In this document: one piece after another, positions 1 through 10,450 of the stretch
Layout of the letters: the number at the start of each line of letters is the position of its first letter
Numbering within the stretch: the stretch's first letter is position 1
Source of the DNA: Gammaproteobacteria bacterium TMED112
GTDB lineage: Bacteria > Pseudomonadota > Gammaproteobacteria > Magnimaribacterales > TMED112
Direction of reading: 5' to 3'
NCBI GenBank assembly: GCA_002170245.2
Contig: NHFN02000001.1
Location: forward strand, 1 to 61,455
DNA length: 61,455 nucleotides
The notes under the pieces: generated by a model
The model's database searches: none
The model's input: the letters and a program-made list of their open reading frames with translations, nothing else
What the model was told of the DNA's origin: nothing
Made by a program: the position numbers and the translations under genes

Positions 1-4
1 CTTT

Positions 5-90
5 GCCGAAGTGGCGGAATTGGTAGACGCGCTATCTTGAGGGGGTAGTAAGCAATGCTTGTGAGGGTTCAAGTCCCTCCTTCGGCACCA
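5..90 (+). tRNA. tRNA-Leu, anticodon GAG
   Basis: A complete class II tRNA cloverleaf can be folded by eye. The acceptor stem pairs bases 5-11 with 80-86, and the discriminator A and an encoded CCA end at 90. The anticodon stem pairs 32-36 with 44-48 around the loop TTGAGGG, which puts GAG at 39-41; it reads CUC and CUU leucine codons. A long variable arm follows and the T loop contains GGTTCAAGTCC. The secG stop codon on the opposite strand starts only one base after the CCA. In E. coli and Pseudomonas this tRNA follows secG on the same strand, so the opposite orientation here is unusual. Confidence 0.97.
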
Positions 91-91
91 T

Positions 92-379
92 TTATTCTAC
101 TGGTGGTTCATTAAATACTTCTTCAATCAACTCTTCACTTACATTTAATGTAAGTTCTTGTTTTGATATGTATGCAAGCAGCAAACAAAGAATAAAGAAA
201 ACAGTTATTAAGCCCCAGGTTAATTTAGAAAAAAAGTTTGAAGGTCCAAGTGGGCCAAACAAAGAATCTGAACTACCGCCGCCAAAAGCAGAGCCTAGGT
301 CAGAACCTTTACCTTGTTGCAACATAATTGAGCCAACAATCATGACAGCCAATATAACTAATAATATCTTGATCAACAT
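92..379 (-). CDS. secG: SecG, preprotein translocase subunit
   Basis: This 95-residue protein is the small, non-essential subunit of the SecYEG channel in the inner membrane, which aids SecA-driven export. Two hydrophobic segments (about residues 2-20 and 51-70) flank a cytoplasmic loop rich in Gly and Ser with the family motif LQQGKG and the repeated GGG/FG residues. It is slightly shorter than the E. coli protein because the C-terminal tail is short. The start overlaps the tpiA stop by 7 bases, so it is the last gene of the carA-to-secG run and is probably translationally coupled to tpiA. Confidence 0.95.
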   Translation of the reverse strand: MLIKILLVILAVMIVGSIMLQQGKGSDLGSAFGGGSSDSLFGPLGPSNFFSKLTWGLITVFFILCLLLAYISKQELTLNVSEELIEEVFNEPPVE

Positions 380-1065
380 AACTGCGCTATCTTACCAAAT
401 TCTTTGGGGTTTAGAGAAGCCCCTCCCACCAAAAGGCCATCAATATCTGTTTTATCTGTGATACTCTGGGCGTTTGATGAATTAACACTACCACCATAAA
501 GAACCTTTACTGTTTTATGAAATTTACTTCTAATAGAATCTACAGCCATTTGAATATCTTCTATTTCAGGCATTAAACCTGTTCCAATTGACCATATCGG
601 TTCGTAAGCTACAATTACATCTTCTTCGTCTGAATCAATTAAATCTAATTGTTCTGAAAGATAATCTATTGTTTTGGCCGCTTCTTTTATTTGTAGTGGT
701 TCTCCAATACATAAGATTGGCTTTATTGATTCTTGTATTAATTGATCAAACTTTTGTTTAATAACCTCGTTTTTTTCCTTCAGAAATTGTCTTGCTTCAG
801 AATGACCAATTAAACAATATTTAGCACCACAGTCTTTTAACATTTGAGCTGAAAGCTGAGATGTAAAAGCTCCAGATTCTTCATTTGAAACATTTTGTCC
901 AGATAAAGTTAAACCTCTATCATTAAAAATTATTAAATAGGGTGATGGTAAGGCAACTACCACGTCATTAGCTGATTCTTGTTCTAAAAAAAAATCTTGT
1001 ATCCAGCTTTCAATGAAATCCTTTGATCCATTCATTTTAAAGTTTGCGATAACCAACTTTGTCAT
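373..1065 (-). CDS. tpiA: Triosephosphate isomerase
   Basis: The enzyme interconverts dihydroxyacetone phosphate and glyceraldehyde 3-phosphate in glycolysis and gluconeogenesis in the cytosol. The catalytic residues are visible: Asn8 and Lys10 in ANFKMNG, the electrophilic His88 in LIGHSEAR and the base Glu155 in AYEPIW. The flexible phosphate-gripping loop follows as GTGLMP, where many homologues have GTG-x-x-A. At 230 residues it is about 25 shorter than the E. coli enzyme, in line with the generally trimmed proteins of this genome. The ATG overlaps the glmM stop by one base (TAATG). The glmM-tpiA-secG order is that of Pseudomonas. Confidence 0.97.
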   Translation of the reverse strand: MTKLVIANFKMNGSKDFIESWIQDFFLEQESANDVVVALPSPYLIIFNDRGLTLSGQNVSNEESGAFTSQLSAQMLKDCGAKYCLIGHSEARQFLKEKNEVIKQKFDQLIQESIKPILCIGEPLQIKEAAKTIDYLSEQLDLIDSDEEDVIVAYEPIWSIGTGLMPEIEDIQMAVDSIRSKFHKTVKVLYGGSVNSSNAQSITDKTDIDGLLVGGASLNPKEFGKIAQLC

Positions 1066-2375
1066 TACGTAATTAAAGTTTCTATTTCACTTAGTATCGA
1101 GTCTTTTTCTTTTTCAGTTTCTGCCTCAACCATAGCTCTTATTTTTGGCTCAGTTCCTGATTTCCTCACTGATATCCTTGCTTCAGGATGATTTTTCTTA
1201 AGCTTCTCAATACTCTTGATAAAGATTTCAGATTCAACAACCTCAACATTAGAAACGGAGAAATTCTTAAGACTTAAAGGTTTATAATCTATATTATCTT
1301 TAATTTCAGCAATAGTAGTATCAAGCTCTTGAAGTGCAGCTAAAGTTTGAATTAATGCAATATTTGCATCACCACTCTCAGAAAATTCTCTCTGAATTAC
1401 ATGGCCAGATGGTTCTGCGCCAAGATTTAAATCATGTTTTACTAATTCTCTAGATATGTATTTATCGCCAACATTTGTTCTTAAGAAGCTAATACCTTGC
1501 TTACTAAGTGCTTCAACCACACCCTGATTGGACATTGTTGTTCCAACGACTTTATCTGACTTTGGTTTACCAATCATTTTATTTCTAGAAGCCAGAGCAT
1601 ATAAAATATCATCACCAGAAAAAATTAAGCCTTTATTATCTGAAAGAACTATCCTATCTCCGTCACCATCAACAGCCACACAAAAATCAAATTTGTGATT
1701 CTTTGCGTATTCTGCAAATAATTTTTGATTAAGAACAGCGCTATTTTCATTTATATTAAAACCATCTGGATTACAATTTACATTTATTGTTCTAGCCCCT
1801 AATTCTCTCAGTAGCATGGGCGTAATTTTATAATTTGCTCCATTAGCCGCATCAACAAGAATCGTTTTATTTTGAAGGCTATAATTACCTTTCAAAGTAC
1901 TTTTACAATATTCAACATATCTCCCTGATGCACTATCTATCCTAAAAGCTTTTCCTAATTCTTTTGCTTTAACTGGTTCGTTTGGGTTTTGAAGCCGATC
2001 CTCTATCTCAAGCTCTAATTCTTGAGAAATTTTTCTTCCATATCTGTTAAAGAATTTTATACCGTTATCGTAATAAGGATTGTGACTTGCGCTAATTACA
2101 ACGCCAAACTGACCTGCGTATGTAGCAGTTAGAAAAGAAACTGCAGGCGTAGGAATTGGGCCTGCTAGTTTTACATCAATACCTGCTGAAATAAAACCTG
2201 CTTCTAAGGCCGCTTCAAGCATGTAGCCTGAGACTCTAGTGTCTTTGCCGATAATTACAGAATCATATCCTTTTTCTTTTATTACAGAACCAGCATGAAA
2301 GCCTAAACTTAGACAAAAATCAGGAGTAATTTTTGTATCAGAGGGTCCTCTGAAACCATCGGTGCCGAATTTCAT
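1065..2375 (-). CDS. glmM: Phosphoglucosamine mutase
   Basis: GlmM converts glucosamine 6-phosphate to glucosamine 1-phosphate, feeding UDP-GlcNAc for peptidoglycan and lipid A. The 436-residue protein has the four-domain alpha-D-phosphohexomutase layout. The N-terminal TDGFRG motif is followed by the phosphoserine loop SASHNP (Ser97 is the phosphorylated residue), the metal loop DGDGDR near residue 236, the sugar-specificity motif EPSGH near 320 and the phosphate-binding RKSGTEPKIR motif near 405. It lies directly after ftsH. In Pseudomonas and E. coli folP sits between ftsH and glmM, and it is absent here. Confidence 0.97.
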   Translation of the reverse strand: MKFGTDGFRGPSDTKITPDFCLSLGFHAGSVIKEKGYDSVIIGKDTRVSGYMLEAALEAGFISAGIDVKLAGPIPTPAVSFLTATYAGQFGVVISASHNPYYDNGIKFFNRYGRKISQELELEIEDRLQNPNEPVKAKELGKAFRIDSASGRYVEYCKSTLKGNYSLQNKTILVDAANGANYKITPMLLRELGARTINVNCNPDGFNINENSAVLNQKLFAEYAKNHKFDFCVAVDGDGDRIVLSDNKGLIFSGDDILYALASRNKMIGKPKSDKVVGTTMSNQGVVEALSKQGISFLRTNVGDKYISRELVKHDLNLGAEPSGHVIQREFSESGDANIALIQTLAALQELDTTIAEIKDNIDYKPLSLKNFSVSNVEVVESEIFIKSIEKLKKNHPEARISVRKSGTEPKIRAMVEAETEKEKDSILSEIETLIT

Positions 2376-4280
2376 TTACGTTCCCTGAATAGGTTTTGAG
2401 GAACTTGAGACTTTAGTTTTCTTTGTTTTATCTTGATCATTATCATCGTTTTTATCTCTTGGAAGTGCGCCTGCCATTATATCTGAAATTTGGTCTTGAT
2501 CTATTGTTTCGTATTTTAATAACGCATCTGCCATGTTGTGTAATTTATCAAGATTTGCTGCAAGGATAGAACCTGCTTTCTCGTAACATGTTTGAATTAT
2601 TGATCTTACTTCATCGTCAATTTGTTTAGCTGTCTCTTCTGAAAAAATCCTTTTTTTAGATCCCGCTGATCTTCCTAGGAATGGATTTTCATCTTCATCA
2701 TCATATTTGAGTGTTCCTAATTTATCAGAGAAACCCCATTTGGTAACCATATTTCTAGCTAAATCTGTTGCTCGTTCAATATCATTGGAAGCTCCAGTTG
2801 TAATACCATCTTTACCATTAATTATCTCTTCAGCTACCCTTCCGCCGAATAAGCTCGTAATTTGACTTTCTAGAGCTGTTTTAGAATAGGTGTATACGTC
2901 TTCTTCTGGCAGAAACATTGTGACCCCTAGAGCCCTTCCTCTTGGTATGATTGTTACTTTATAGACAGGGCTATGTTCGGGGAGATTCAATCCTACAATA
3001 GCATGACCTGCTTCATGATAGGCCGTAAGTTTTTTTTGCTCTTCATTTAGAATCATTGATTTTCTTTCGGAACCCATCATTATTTTGTCTTTCGCAAAAT
3101 CTAATTCAGATTGAGAAACTTTTTTAAGATTTTTTCTTGCTGCCAACAATGCTGCTTCATTTACGAGATTGGCAAGATCTGCACCTGAAAAGCCAGGGGT
3201 ACCCCTTGCTATTACACTTGGTTCAACCGACTTATCTATTGGTACCTTTTTCAAATGTACATTTAATATATGCTCCCTTCCCTTTATGTCTGGCAAACCA
3301 ACCATAACCTGCCTATCGAATCTACCTGGCCTCAGTAGTGCCGCATCCAGGACATCAGGCCTGTTAGTAGCAGCAATAACAATGACTCCTAGGTTTTCTT
3401 CAAATCCGTCCATTTCAACAAGTAACTGATTCAGTGTTTGCTCTCTTTCATCATGCCCTCCACCTAAGCCAGCACCTCTTTGTCTTCCAACTGCATCAAT
3501 CTCGTCTATAAATACAATGCATGGAGAATGTTTCTTAGCTTGCTCGAACATATCTCTAACTCTAGAAGCTCCTACACCAACAAACATTTCTACGAAATCA
3601 GAACCTGAAATAGTGAAAAATGGTACCTTAGCTTCACCAGCAACTGCTCTTGCCAAAAGTGTTTTACCTGTTCCTGGAGGCCCTACCATAAGAATGCCTC
3701 GCGGTATCTTCCCTCCAACCTTTATGAATTTTGCAGGATCTTTAAGGAAGTCAACTAACTCTTTAACATCTTCTTTTGCTTCCTCACAACCAGCAACATC
3801 TGAGAAATTTGTCTTTACATGCCCACCATCCAGTAATTTTGCTTTACTTCTGCCAAAAGTCATTGGACCACCTTTGCCCCCAACGCCTCCTTGCATATTT
3901 CTCATGAAAATAAAAAATATCGCCAACAGAAGTAGTAATGGAAAGGCACCTATAAGGAGTTGTGACCAGACACTTGGTTTTTCTATAGCCTCAAAAGCAA
4001 TTTCTACGTCTGCTTCAGTGAGACTTTCATTTAAATCTTGATCGCTTATGTATGCTGGCTTTTGTGTTGTATATTTTGTTCCGTTGAATCTCTCTACTTC
4101 AACAGTCATCTGATCGCCTTTGTAGATAATTGATTTAACCTTTTTTCCTTTAACCTCTTGCTTAAATTCAGAATATGTTAATTCCTCTTTAAGTGAGGTA
4201 GAAGAATAGTTATCAAGCAGCATGAACATTAAAGTTCCAGCTACCAACCAAAAAAGTATGTTTCTCCCAAAGTTTTTCAT
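2376..4280 (-). CDS. ftsH: FtsH, ATP-dependent zinc metalloprotease
   Basis: FtsH is the membrane-anchored AAA+ protease that degrades damaged membrane proteins and regulators such as LpxC and sigma-32. In its 634 residues two transmembrane segments (about 5-23 and 107-126) bracket a periplasmic domain. Then come Walker A GPPGTGKT (200-207), Walker B with Asp259 and Glu260, the second region of homology with arginines near 317-320, and the protease motif HEAGH at 422-426, with a distal Asp ligand near 500. The length is normal for the family. It follows rlmE by six bases, the conserved rlmE-ftsH pair. Confidence 0.98.
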   Translation of the reverse strand: MKNFGRNILFWLVAGTLMFMLLDNYSSTSLKEELTYSEFKQEVKGKKVKSIIYKGDQMTVEVERFNGTKYTTQKPAYISDQDLNESLTEADVEIAFEAIEKPSVWSQLLIGAFPLLLLLAIFFIFMRNMQGGVGGKGGPMTFGRSKAKLLDGGHVKTNFSDVAGCEEAKEDVKELVDFLKDPAKFIKVGGKIPRGILMVGPPGTGKTLLARAVAGEAKVPFFTISGSDFVEMFVGVGASRVRDMFEQAKKHSPCIVFIDEIDAVGRQRGAGLGGGHDEREQTLNQLLVEMDGFEENLGVIVIAATNRPDVLDAALLRPGRFDRQVMVGLPDIKGREHILNVHLKKVPIDKSVEPSVIARGTPGFSGADLANLVNEAALLAARKNLKKVSQSELDFAKDKIMMGSERKSMILNEEQKKLTAYHEAGHAIVGLNLPEHSPVYKVTIIPRGRALGVTMFLPEEDVYTYSKTALESQITSLFGGRVAEEIINGKDGITTGASNDIERATDLARNMVTKWGFSDKLGTLKYDDEDENPFLGRSAGSKKRIFSEETAKQIDDEVRSIIQTCYEKAGSILAANLDKLHNMADALLKYETIDQDQISDIMAGALPRDKNDDNDQDKTKKTKVSSSSKPIQGT

Positions 4281-4286
4281 AAATGT

Positions 4287-4865
4287 TTATTTAGGGATTA
4301 ATCCTAACAAATAAACCTCAGCAGAAGAAGTTTTTGAAGCCTCAGGTTTTTCTATGAAAACTTTTTCAAAATAATTTTCAAATCTCATCTTAAGAGTTTT
4401 TAAATTTTGATTCGTAAATGTTTTTATGAGGAGTGCTCCATTCTTATCTAGTATTTTTTTTGATAACTCTAAGCAAAATAAGTTCAATTCTCTATTTGCT
4501 TCATCATCAATTACTCTTATACCAGATAAATTAACTGACATATCGCTTAAAATTAAATCCGCCTTTCTTATTACGGAATTCATACACTCATCAAATTCAG
4601 TGGAGAAAAGATCTAGGTTTTGAAAATGAATGCCTTTTACGTTTTCCATTGGGAGTAAATCAAACGCATAACATTTTGTATTTTTTCTTTTGAGTTTTGT
4701 GATCACTTGTGACCAGCCACCAGGAGCAGAACCTAGTTCAACAATGGTATCTGAGCTTTCAATCAATTTATGCGGCTTGTTAATTTGTATTAATTTATAT
4801 GCGGCTCTAGATCTATACCCTTCTTTTTTTGCCTTTTTAGCCCAAATGTCTTGTATTGCTTTCAA
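4287..4865 (-). CDS. rlmE: 23S rRNA 2'-O-methyltransferase RlmE (FtsJ)
   Basis: RlmE methylates the 2'-OH of U2552 in the A-loop of 23S rRNA during late 50S assembly. The catalytic K-D-K-E tetrad is readable as Lys24 (YRSRAAYKL), Asp108 (ILSDMS), Lys148 (LLIKTF) and Glu183 (SAEVYLLG), with the SAM-binding motif ELGSAPGGW at 44-51. The usual SDMAPN is SDMSVN here. At 192 residues it is short, mainly at the N terminus. The only reasonable start is TTG at 4863-4865, whose bases overlap the greA stop (TTGA), so translation is probably coupled to greA. Confidence 0.95.
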   Translation of the reverse strand: MKAIQDIWAKKAKKEGYRSRAAYKLIQINKPHKLIESSDTIVELGSAPGGWSQVITKLKRKNTKCYAFDLLPMENVKGIHFQNLDLFSTEFDECMNSVIRKADLILSDMSVNLSGIRVIDDEANRELNLFCLELSKKILDKNGALLIKTFTNQNLKTLKMRFENYFEKVFIEKPEASKTSSAEVYLLGLIPK

Positions 4866-5338
4866 ATTAATTTGATTTCAGTGACTTCGTATTCTTTTGT
4901 GCCGCCAGGAGTCTCTACTTCAACAAATTCTCCTATCTCCTTTTTTATCAGTGCCCTTGCCATAGGCGTGGTGAAAGAAATTGTATTCCTAGCAATATCT
5001 GCTTCAGCATCTCCAACAATTTGATAAGTTTTTTCCTCCTCTGATTCTAGATTTTTGATAGTTACAGTTGAGCCAAAAATTACTCTATCTTCAACACCCA
5101 TCGTTTTATATTCAACAACTTGTGAAACTGATAGCACTTCTTCTAATTCTCTTATTCTTGCCTCATTTAGCCCTTGCTCTTCTCTAGCTGCATGATATTC
5201 TGCATTTTCTTTCAAATCACCATGAGCTCTTGCTTCTGAAATGGCGTCTATAATTTCTTGTCTTTTAATATTTTTTAAATGGTCAAGCTCAGATCTAAGT
5301 TTGGTTTGGCCTTCTGGTGTTATTGGTTTCTTTTCCAT
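4862..5338 (-). CDS. greA: Transcription elongation factor GreA
   Basis: GreA rescues backtracked RNA polymerase by stimulating cleavage of the nascent transcript through the secondary channel. The 158-residue protein has the N-terminal antiparallel coiled coil (about 10-75) with the acidic tip residues Asp41 and Glu44 in HGDLKENAEY. A C-terminal FKBP-like globular domain follows, ending in the family-typical GTKEYEV. The length is identical to the usual family length. It lies between carB and rlmE, as in Pseudomonas. The intervening yhbY gene found in some relatives is missing. Confidence 0.97.
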   Translation of the reverse strand: MEKKPITPEGQTKLRSELDHLKNIKRQEIIDAISEARAHGDLKENAEYHAAREEQGLNEARIRELEEVLSVSQVVEYKTMGVEDRVIFGSTVTIKNLESEEEKTYQIVGDAEADIARNTISFTTPMARALIKKEIGEFVEVETPGGTKEYEVTEIKLI

Positions 5339-5340
5339 AT

Positions 5341-8300
5341 TTATGATGATTGAAGAGGTTTATAACCCCAATTCTCAACTCCCTTCTCTAAAGATTCAAC
5401 AATTGCAAAACCACCTGAAATTGTTGTAGTTAAAAAGATGTTATGTTCTAGTGCGGACCTTCTAATTGAGAATGAATCTTTAATAGATTGTCTGCCTTCA
5501 GTAGTGTTTATGATCATATCAATCTCTTCGTTAAGGATAGCATCAACAATATGAGGCCTGCCTTCTAACACTTTATTAATAATTTTTACTTTTACATCTG
5601 TATCTTTAAGTGCTTTGGCTGTGCCTTTTGTTGCAAAAATTTGGAAACCTAGCCGCTGTAATTTAAAACATAGATCTGGTAGATATTTTTTGTCATTATC
5701 TTTAACACTCACGAAGACACTTCCTTGATTTGGAATATCTTCTCCTGCCCCTTTAATAGCTTTACCAAAAGCCTCTCCAAAACAATCACCTCTTCCCATT
5801 ACTTCGCCAGTTGATTTCATTTCTGGACCTAATATTGGATCAACTTTTCTAAACTTATTAAACGGGAAAACAGGAGCTTTTACGGCATAATTTGTAGGCA
5901 TAATTTCGGCGTCTAAACCTAAGTCCTCTAATGATTTTCCAATAATGACTTTGGATGCAATCTTAGCAAGTGAATTACCTATACACTTTGATAGAAAAGG
6001 TATAGTTCTTGAAGCTCTTGGATTGACTTCTATCATATAAAATTTGTCATCTTTAATAGCAACTTGAGCGTTCATTAAACCAATGACATTTAATTTTTTT
6101 GCAACTGCTTTTATTTCTTTTTTTAATGCATGTAATTGTGTGTCGCCAACACTATAGGGTGGAAAGGAACATGAACTATCACCTGAATGTATTCCAGCTT
6201 CCTCAATGTGTTGTAATACACCACCTATTAAAGTTTTTTCACCATCACATATAACATCTATATCTAATTCGACGGCATCATCTAAAAACTTTTCAACCAG
6301 CAAGGGGTTTTCAGCTGAAATATTTGCAACATTTGTTAGGTAGTTGCTTAGATCAGAGTCAGTATAGATGAGTTCCATCGCTCTACCTCCTAAGACATAA
6401 GATGGTCTAACAATTACTGGGTAACTTAACTCTTCAACTGCTTTTTTTGCATCTTCGATAGTCTGAGCAATTCTATTTTCAGGCTGTAAAAAATTGAAAT
6501 CCGAAAGAAATGTTTTAAATTTCTCTCTATTTTCTGCAGTATCAATTGATGAAGGGGGTGTGCCAAGTATCTTAATACCATTTTTTTCAAATTCTTCTGT
6601 CAACTTTAGGGGCGTTTGACCCCCAAACTGAACTACAACTCCATGTGGGTTTTCATGCCTTATGATTTCGAAAACATCCTCAGCAACAATTGGCTCAAAA
6701 TATAATTTATCAGATACATCAAAATCCGTTGAAACAGTTTCTGGGTTGGAATTTATCATTATTGTTTCAATATTCTCTTCTCTAAAAGCTAAAGCTGCTT
6801 GAACACAGCAATAATCAAATTCGATGCCTTGCCCAATACGATTTGGACCACTACCTAAAACAATAATTTTCTTATTACTGGAGGCTTCAGATTCATTAAA
6901 TTCTTCATAAGTTGAGTAAAGATAATTTGTTGTGCTATCAAATTCTGCGGCACAGGAATCAACTCTTTTGAATACTGGATGAATATTTAGTTTATATCTA
7001 TATTCTCTAACACTCTGCTCATTTATTTTGAGAAGATCAGCAATTCTTGCATCAGAGAATCCTTTTTTCTTGTAGGATTTCAGAGTATCAGTTTCAATTT
7101 GTTCTAAGTTTGAATTCGCAATAATTTTTTCATCTTCAACAATGTCTTTTATTTGATGTAGAAACCAACTGTCGACTTTGCACGATACAAAAACTTCATC
7201 CATGGACCAACCCCTTCGAAATGCGTCAGCTATGTACCACAATCGTTTTTCACCTGGTGTTGAAAGCTCGAGTTTTATTGCTCCATTTCCTTCATTTTCT
7301 TTAAGAATACTTGATAAACCATTTAATCCATTTTCCATGGATCGGATGGCTTTTTGAAAAGATTCTTGAAAATTTCTGCCTATCGCCATGACTTCTCCCA
7401 CAGACTTCATTTGAGTTGTTAGTCTTGAGTCAGTCTCTGGAAACTTTTCAAAGTTAAATCTAGGTATTTTAGTCACCACATAATCAATAGTCGGCTCAAA
7501 TGAAGCTGGAGTTTTGCCATCTGTAATATCATTTTTTAATTCATCTAAGGTATATCCAACTGCCAATAGAGCTGCTACTTTTGCTATGGGGAATCCAGTT
7601 GCTTTTGAAGCTAACGCTGAAGACCTACTAACTCTAGGGTTCATTTCTATAACAACCAATCGACCAGTTTTTGGATCTTGCGCAAATTGTACGTTTGATC
7701 CACCAGTTTCAACTCCTATTCGTCGTAAGACTTTGAAAGATGCCTCTCTCATTTCTTGATATTCTTTATCAGTTAAAGTTTGGGCAGGAGCAACTGTAAT
7801 TGAATCACCAGTATGAACACCCATCGGATCAATATTTTCAATTGAACACACAATAATACAATTATCATTTTTATCTCTTACAACCTCCATCTCAAATTCT
7901 TTCCATCCAACTAATGATTCATCAATCAAAAGTTCTTTTGTGGGAGAGAGTTTGAGACCATTCATACATATCTCCTCAAATTCTTTAAGGTTATAGGCAA
8001 TTCCTCCACCCGTACCACCTAACGTAAATGAAGGCCTAATTACACAAGGCAAACCAATATCTTTGTGAATTTTCCAAGCGTCCTCCATCGAATGAGCAAA
8101 GCCTGATCTTGGTGTTTCAAGGCCTAGGTCTTTCATGCATTTATCAAATTTCTCTCGATCTTCAGCATTATCAATGGCTTCTCGATTTGCACCAATCATT
8201 TCAACTGAGTGTTTCTCTAGAATTCCTCTTTTTGCTAACTCTAATGAAACATTTAAACCTGTTTGGCCTCCCATAGTAGGAAGAATTGCATCAGGCTTTT

Positions 8301-8541
8301 CTTTTTCAATAATCTTTTCGAGTGTTTGCCAATCAACTGGCTCTATGTAGGTTGCATCTGCAATTTCTGGATCAGTCATTATTGTTGCGGGATTGGAATT
8401 TACTAAAACGACTCTGTACCCATTATCTCTTAGAGCTTTACAAGCTTGGGTACCAGAATAATCAAATTCACAAGCTTGGCCGATAACAATTGGACCAGAA
8501 CCAACAATCAGTATTGTTTTGATATCCTCTCTTTTAGGCAT
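5341..8541 (-). CDS. carB: Carbamoyl-phosphate synthase large subunit
   Basis: CarB makes carbamoyl phosphate from bicarbonate, ammonia (channelled from CarA) and two ATP, for pyrimidine and arginine synthesis. The 1066-residue protein shows the duplicated ATP-grasp architecture: an N-terminal half starting at [19 protein letters not shown], a second half from about residue 560 starting at [18 protein letters not shown], and a C-terminal MGS-like allosteric domain (about 940-1060) with the KGTA motif. Length and motifs are normal. It overlaps the end of carA by 8 bases, consistent with fixed subunit stoichiometry. Confidence 0.98.
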   Translation of the reverse strand: MPKREDIKTILIVGSGPIVIGQACEFDYSGTQACKALRDNGYRVVLVNSNPATIMTDPEIADATYIEPVDWQTLEKIIEKEKPDAILPTMGGQTGLNVSLELAKRGILEKHSVEMIGANREAIDNAEDREKFDKCMKDLGLETPRSGFAHSMEDAWKIHKDIGLPCVIRPSFTLGGTGGGIAYNLKEFEEICMNGLKLSPTKELLIDESLVGWKEFEMEVVRDKNDNCIIVCSIENIDPMGVHTGDSITVAPAQTLTDKEYQEMREASFKVLRRIGVETGGSNVQFAQDPKTGRLVVIEMNPRVSRSSALASKATGFPIAKVAALLAVGYTLDELKNDITDGKTPASFEPTIDYVVTKIPRFNFEKFPETDSRLTTQMKSVGEVMAIGRNFQESFQKAIRSMENGLNGLSSILKENEGNGAIKLELSTPGEKRLWYIADAFRRGWSMDEVFVSCKVDSWFLHQIKDIVEDEKIIANSNLEQIETDTLKSYKKKGFSDARIADLLKINEQSVREYRYKLNIHPVFKRVDSCAAEFDSTTNYLYSTYEEFNESEASSNKKIIVLGSGPNRIGQGIEFDYCCVQAALAFREENIETIMINSNPETVSTDFDVSDKLYFEPIVAEDVFEIIRHENPHGVVVQFGGQTPLKLTEEFEKNGIKILGTPPSSIDTAENREKFKTFLSDFNFLQPENRIAQTIEDAKKAVEELSYPVIVRPSYVLGGRAMELIYTDSDLSNYLTNVANISAENPLLVEKFLDDAVELDIDVICDGEKTLIGGVLQHIEEAGIHSGDSSCSFPPYSVGDTQLHALKKEIKAVAKKLNVIGLMNAQVAIKDDKFYMIEVNPRASRTIPFLSKCIGNSLAKIASKVIIGKSLEDLGLDAEIMPTNYAVKAPVFPFNKFRKVDPILGPEMKSTGEVMGRGDCFGEAFGKAIKGAGEDIPNQGSVFVSVKDNDKKYLPDLCFKLQRLGFQIFATKGTAKALKDTDVKVKIINKVLEGRPHIVDAILNEEIDMIINTTEGRQSIKDSFSIRRSALEHNIFLTTTISGGFAIVESLEKGVENWGYKPLQSS

Positions 8542-9625
8542 TCATGTCCTCAAAAAATCTTTCAAATAATACTTCAAATTCTTTTGGTCCTGGACTTGCT
8601 TCAGGATGACATTGAATTGAATAGAATGGCTTTTCGTTATGCTCTATGCCTTGTATAGATCCATCAAATAAAGATTTATGTGTAATAGCTATATCTTCTC
8701 TATCATCAACGCCTGCAACAGCAAAATTGTGATTCTGAGAAGTTATAAAAACTAAATTATTTTTCAAGTCATGAACAGGATGATTGGCGCCATGGTGACC
8801 AAAAGTCATTTTTTCTATCTTTAAGCCATAAGCTAAGGACATGATTTGATGCCCCAGACAAATACCAAATATTGGTACTTCCAGTTTCATCATTTGTTTT
8901 ACTTCATAGACAGCTTTAGTTAAAACTTTGGGATCACCAGGACCGTTAGACAAAAAAATACCATCAGGTTTTAGAGCCGCTATTTCTTCTGCTGTTGTAG
9001 TTGGAGGCATTACAGTAACATCTCCACCCATTTGTTTCAGGATACGTAAGATATTTTCTTTAATGCCAAAATCTACTGCTGCAATTTTAAATTTTTTCTT
9101 AGTTTCTGGAGCTCCATAAGCATATGATTTTGAAACAGCTACATTTTCGATGAAGTTTTTACCATCCATTGAACCAAATTTTTTTATTTCAGAATCAGCT
9201 TCTTCGTCCGTAAAGTACTTTGATGGATATATAGCTCCAATTTTACAACCTTCATCTCTTAAAATTCTTGTTAAATGTCTCGTGTCTATATCAGATATAC
9301 AAATTACTTTTTGTTCAAGTAAGAATTTTTCCAAAGACATTTTTGAACGATAATTACTTGGAAAATCACAGAAATTTTTGACAATTAAACCTCTTGCAGA
9401 AATTTTTTTAGACTCATTGTCTTCAAAATTAATTCCGGTATTTCCAATATGGGGATAAGTGAATGTTATGATTTGGCCATCGTAAGACGGATCAGTGAGA
9501 ATTTCTTGATAACCAGTAATTGCTGTATTGAAGACTACTTCACCAACACCAATTTTTTTAAACCCAAAGCCAATACCTTCGAATGAAATTCCATTTTCTA
9601 GTAGGAGCTTTGCTGCAAACTTCAT
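8534..9625 (-). CDS. carA: Carbamoyl-phosphate synthase small subunit (glutaminase)
   Basis: CarA hydrolyses glutamine and passes ammonia through a tunnel to CarB. The 363-residue protein has the N-terminal CarA domain (about 1-140) and a class I glutamine amidotransferase domain with the nucleophile Cys in GICLGHQ near residue 250 and the His/Glu pair in [10 protein letters not shown] near 340. It is slightly shorter than the E. coli protein (382). It is the first gene of the leftward carA-to-secG run and faces map across a 63-base gap that must hold both promoters. In E. coli and Pseudomonas dapB lies immediately upstream; here it does not. Confidence 0.98.
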   Translation of the reverse strand: MKFAAKLLLENGISFEGIGFGFKKIGVGEVVFNTAITGYQEILTDPSYDGQIITFTYPHIGNTGINFEDNESKKISARGLIVKNFCDFPSNYRSKMSLEKFLLEQKVICISDIDTRHLTRILRDEGCKIGAIYPSKYFTDEEADSEIKKFGSMDGKNFIENVAVSKSYAYGAPETKKKFKIAAVDFGIKENILRILKQMGGDVTVMPPTTTAEEIAALKPDGIFLSNGPGDPKVLTKAVYEVKQMMKLEVPIFGICLGHQIMSLAYGLKIEKMTFGHHGANHPVHDLKNNLVFITSQNHNFAVAGVDDREDIAITHKSLFDGSIQGIEHNEKPFYSIQCHPEASPGPKEFEVLFERFFEDMNA

Positions 9626-9688
9626 TTTAGCTTCAGAATACTATAAAGAAGTTAGAAGATAATTTATAGATCATTTAGAATTAACCCT

Positions 9689-10447
9689 ATGTCAATTTCA
9701 ATTAAGAGCAAAAACGACATTGAAAAAATGAGAATTGCTGGTCAAAAAGCAACGAGTGTTTTGGAAATGTTGAGAGATCATGTGATACCAGGAATCAGCA
9801 CCGCAAAACTTGATAGCCTTGCTTTTAAATTTATTACTGAAGAACTTCAATGCATTCCAGCTAACATTGGTTATGGTGGGTTTCCAAAAACTTTATGTAC
9901 ATCTTTAAATAATGTGATCTGTCATGGGATTCCTAGTGAAGACAGAATTCTTAAAAATGGTGATATTGTAAATATTGATGTCACAGTTATAGATGATGGA
10001 TGGCATGGCGATACATCTCAAATGTTTTTTGTTGGAAAGGTTGCTCCTCACGCTAAAAGGTTGGTCAATGTTACAAAAGATTGTCTTTATGCAGGCATCG
10101 AGCAAGTTAAGCCTGGAGCGAAGCTTGGAGATATTGGGTTTGCCATCCAGCAACTAGCAGAAGTAAATCACTATTCAGTGGTTCGAGATTATTGTGGTCA
10201 TGGTATTGGCAAAACTTACCATGAGGAACCACAAGTCATGCATTACGGAGAACAGGGACAAGGACTGGAGCTTAAGGAAGGCATGTGTTTCACAATTGAG
10301 CCCATGATCAACCTAGGCAGCTATCATTCAAAGGTACTTAATGATGGTTGGACGGTTGTCACAAAGGATGGAAAACTTTCCGCTCAATGGGAACATACAG
10401 TTGCAGTTACAAATAATGGCTTCGATATATTAACTTTAGGTGAATAA
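9689..10447 (+). CDS. map: Methionine aminopeptidase, type I
   Basis: Map removes the initiator methionine from nascent proteins when the second residue is small. The 252-residue cytosolic enzyme has the pita-bread fold with all five metal ligands in place: the two Asp of NIDVTVIDDGWHGDTSQMF, the His of CGHGIG, the Glu of TIEPMI and the Glu of QWEHT, plus the substrate His in CHGIP. No Shine-Dalgarno sequence is evident, but the ATG gives the expected N terminus. In E. coli and Pseudomonas map faces rpsB and is followed by glnD; here it faces carA and is followed directly by dapD. Confidence 0.97.
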   Translation: MSISIKSKNDIEKMRIAGQKATSVLEMLRDHVIPGISTAKLDSLAFKFITEELQCIPANIGYGGFPKTLCTSLNNVICHGIPSEDRILKNGDIVNIDVTVIDDGWHGDTSQMFFVGKVAPHAKRLVNVTKDCLYAGIEQVKPGAKLGDIGFAIQQLAEVNHYSVVRDYCGHGIGKTYHEEPQVMHYGEQGQGLELKEGMCFTIEPMINLGSYHSKVLNDGWTVVTKDGKLSAQWEHTVAVTNNGFDILTLGE

Positions 10448-10450
10448 CAT

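Noticed and set aside
3517-4041. A 174-codon plus-strand reading frame opposite ftsH
   Set aside because: It lies wholly over the conserved AAA module of ftsH and has no family features.
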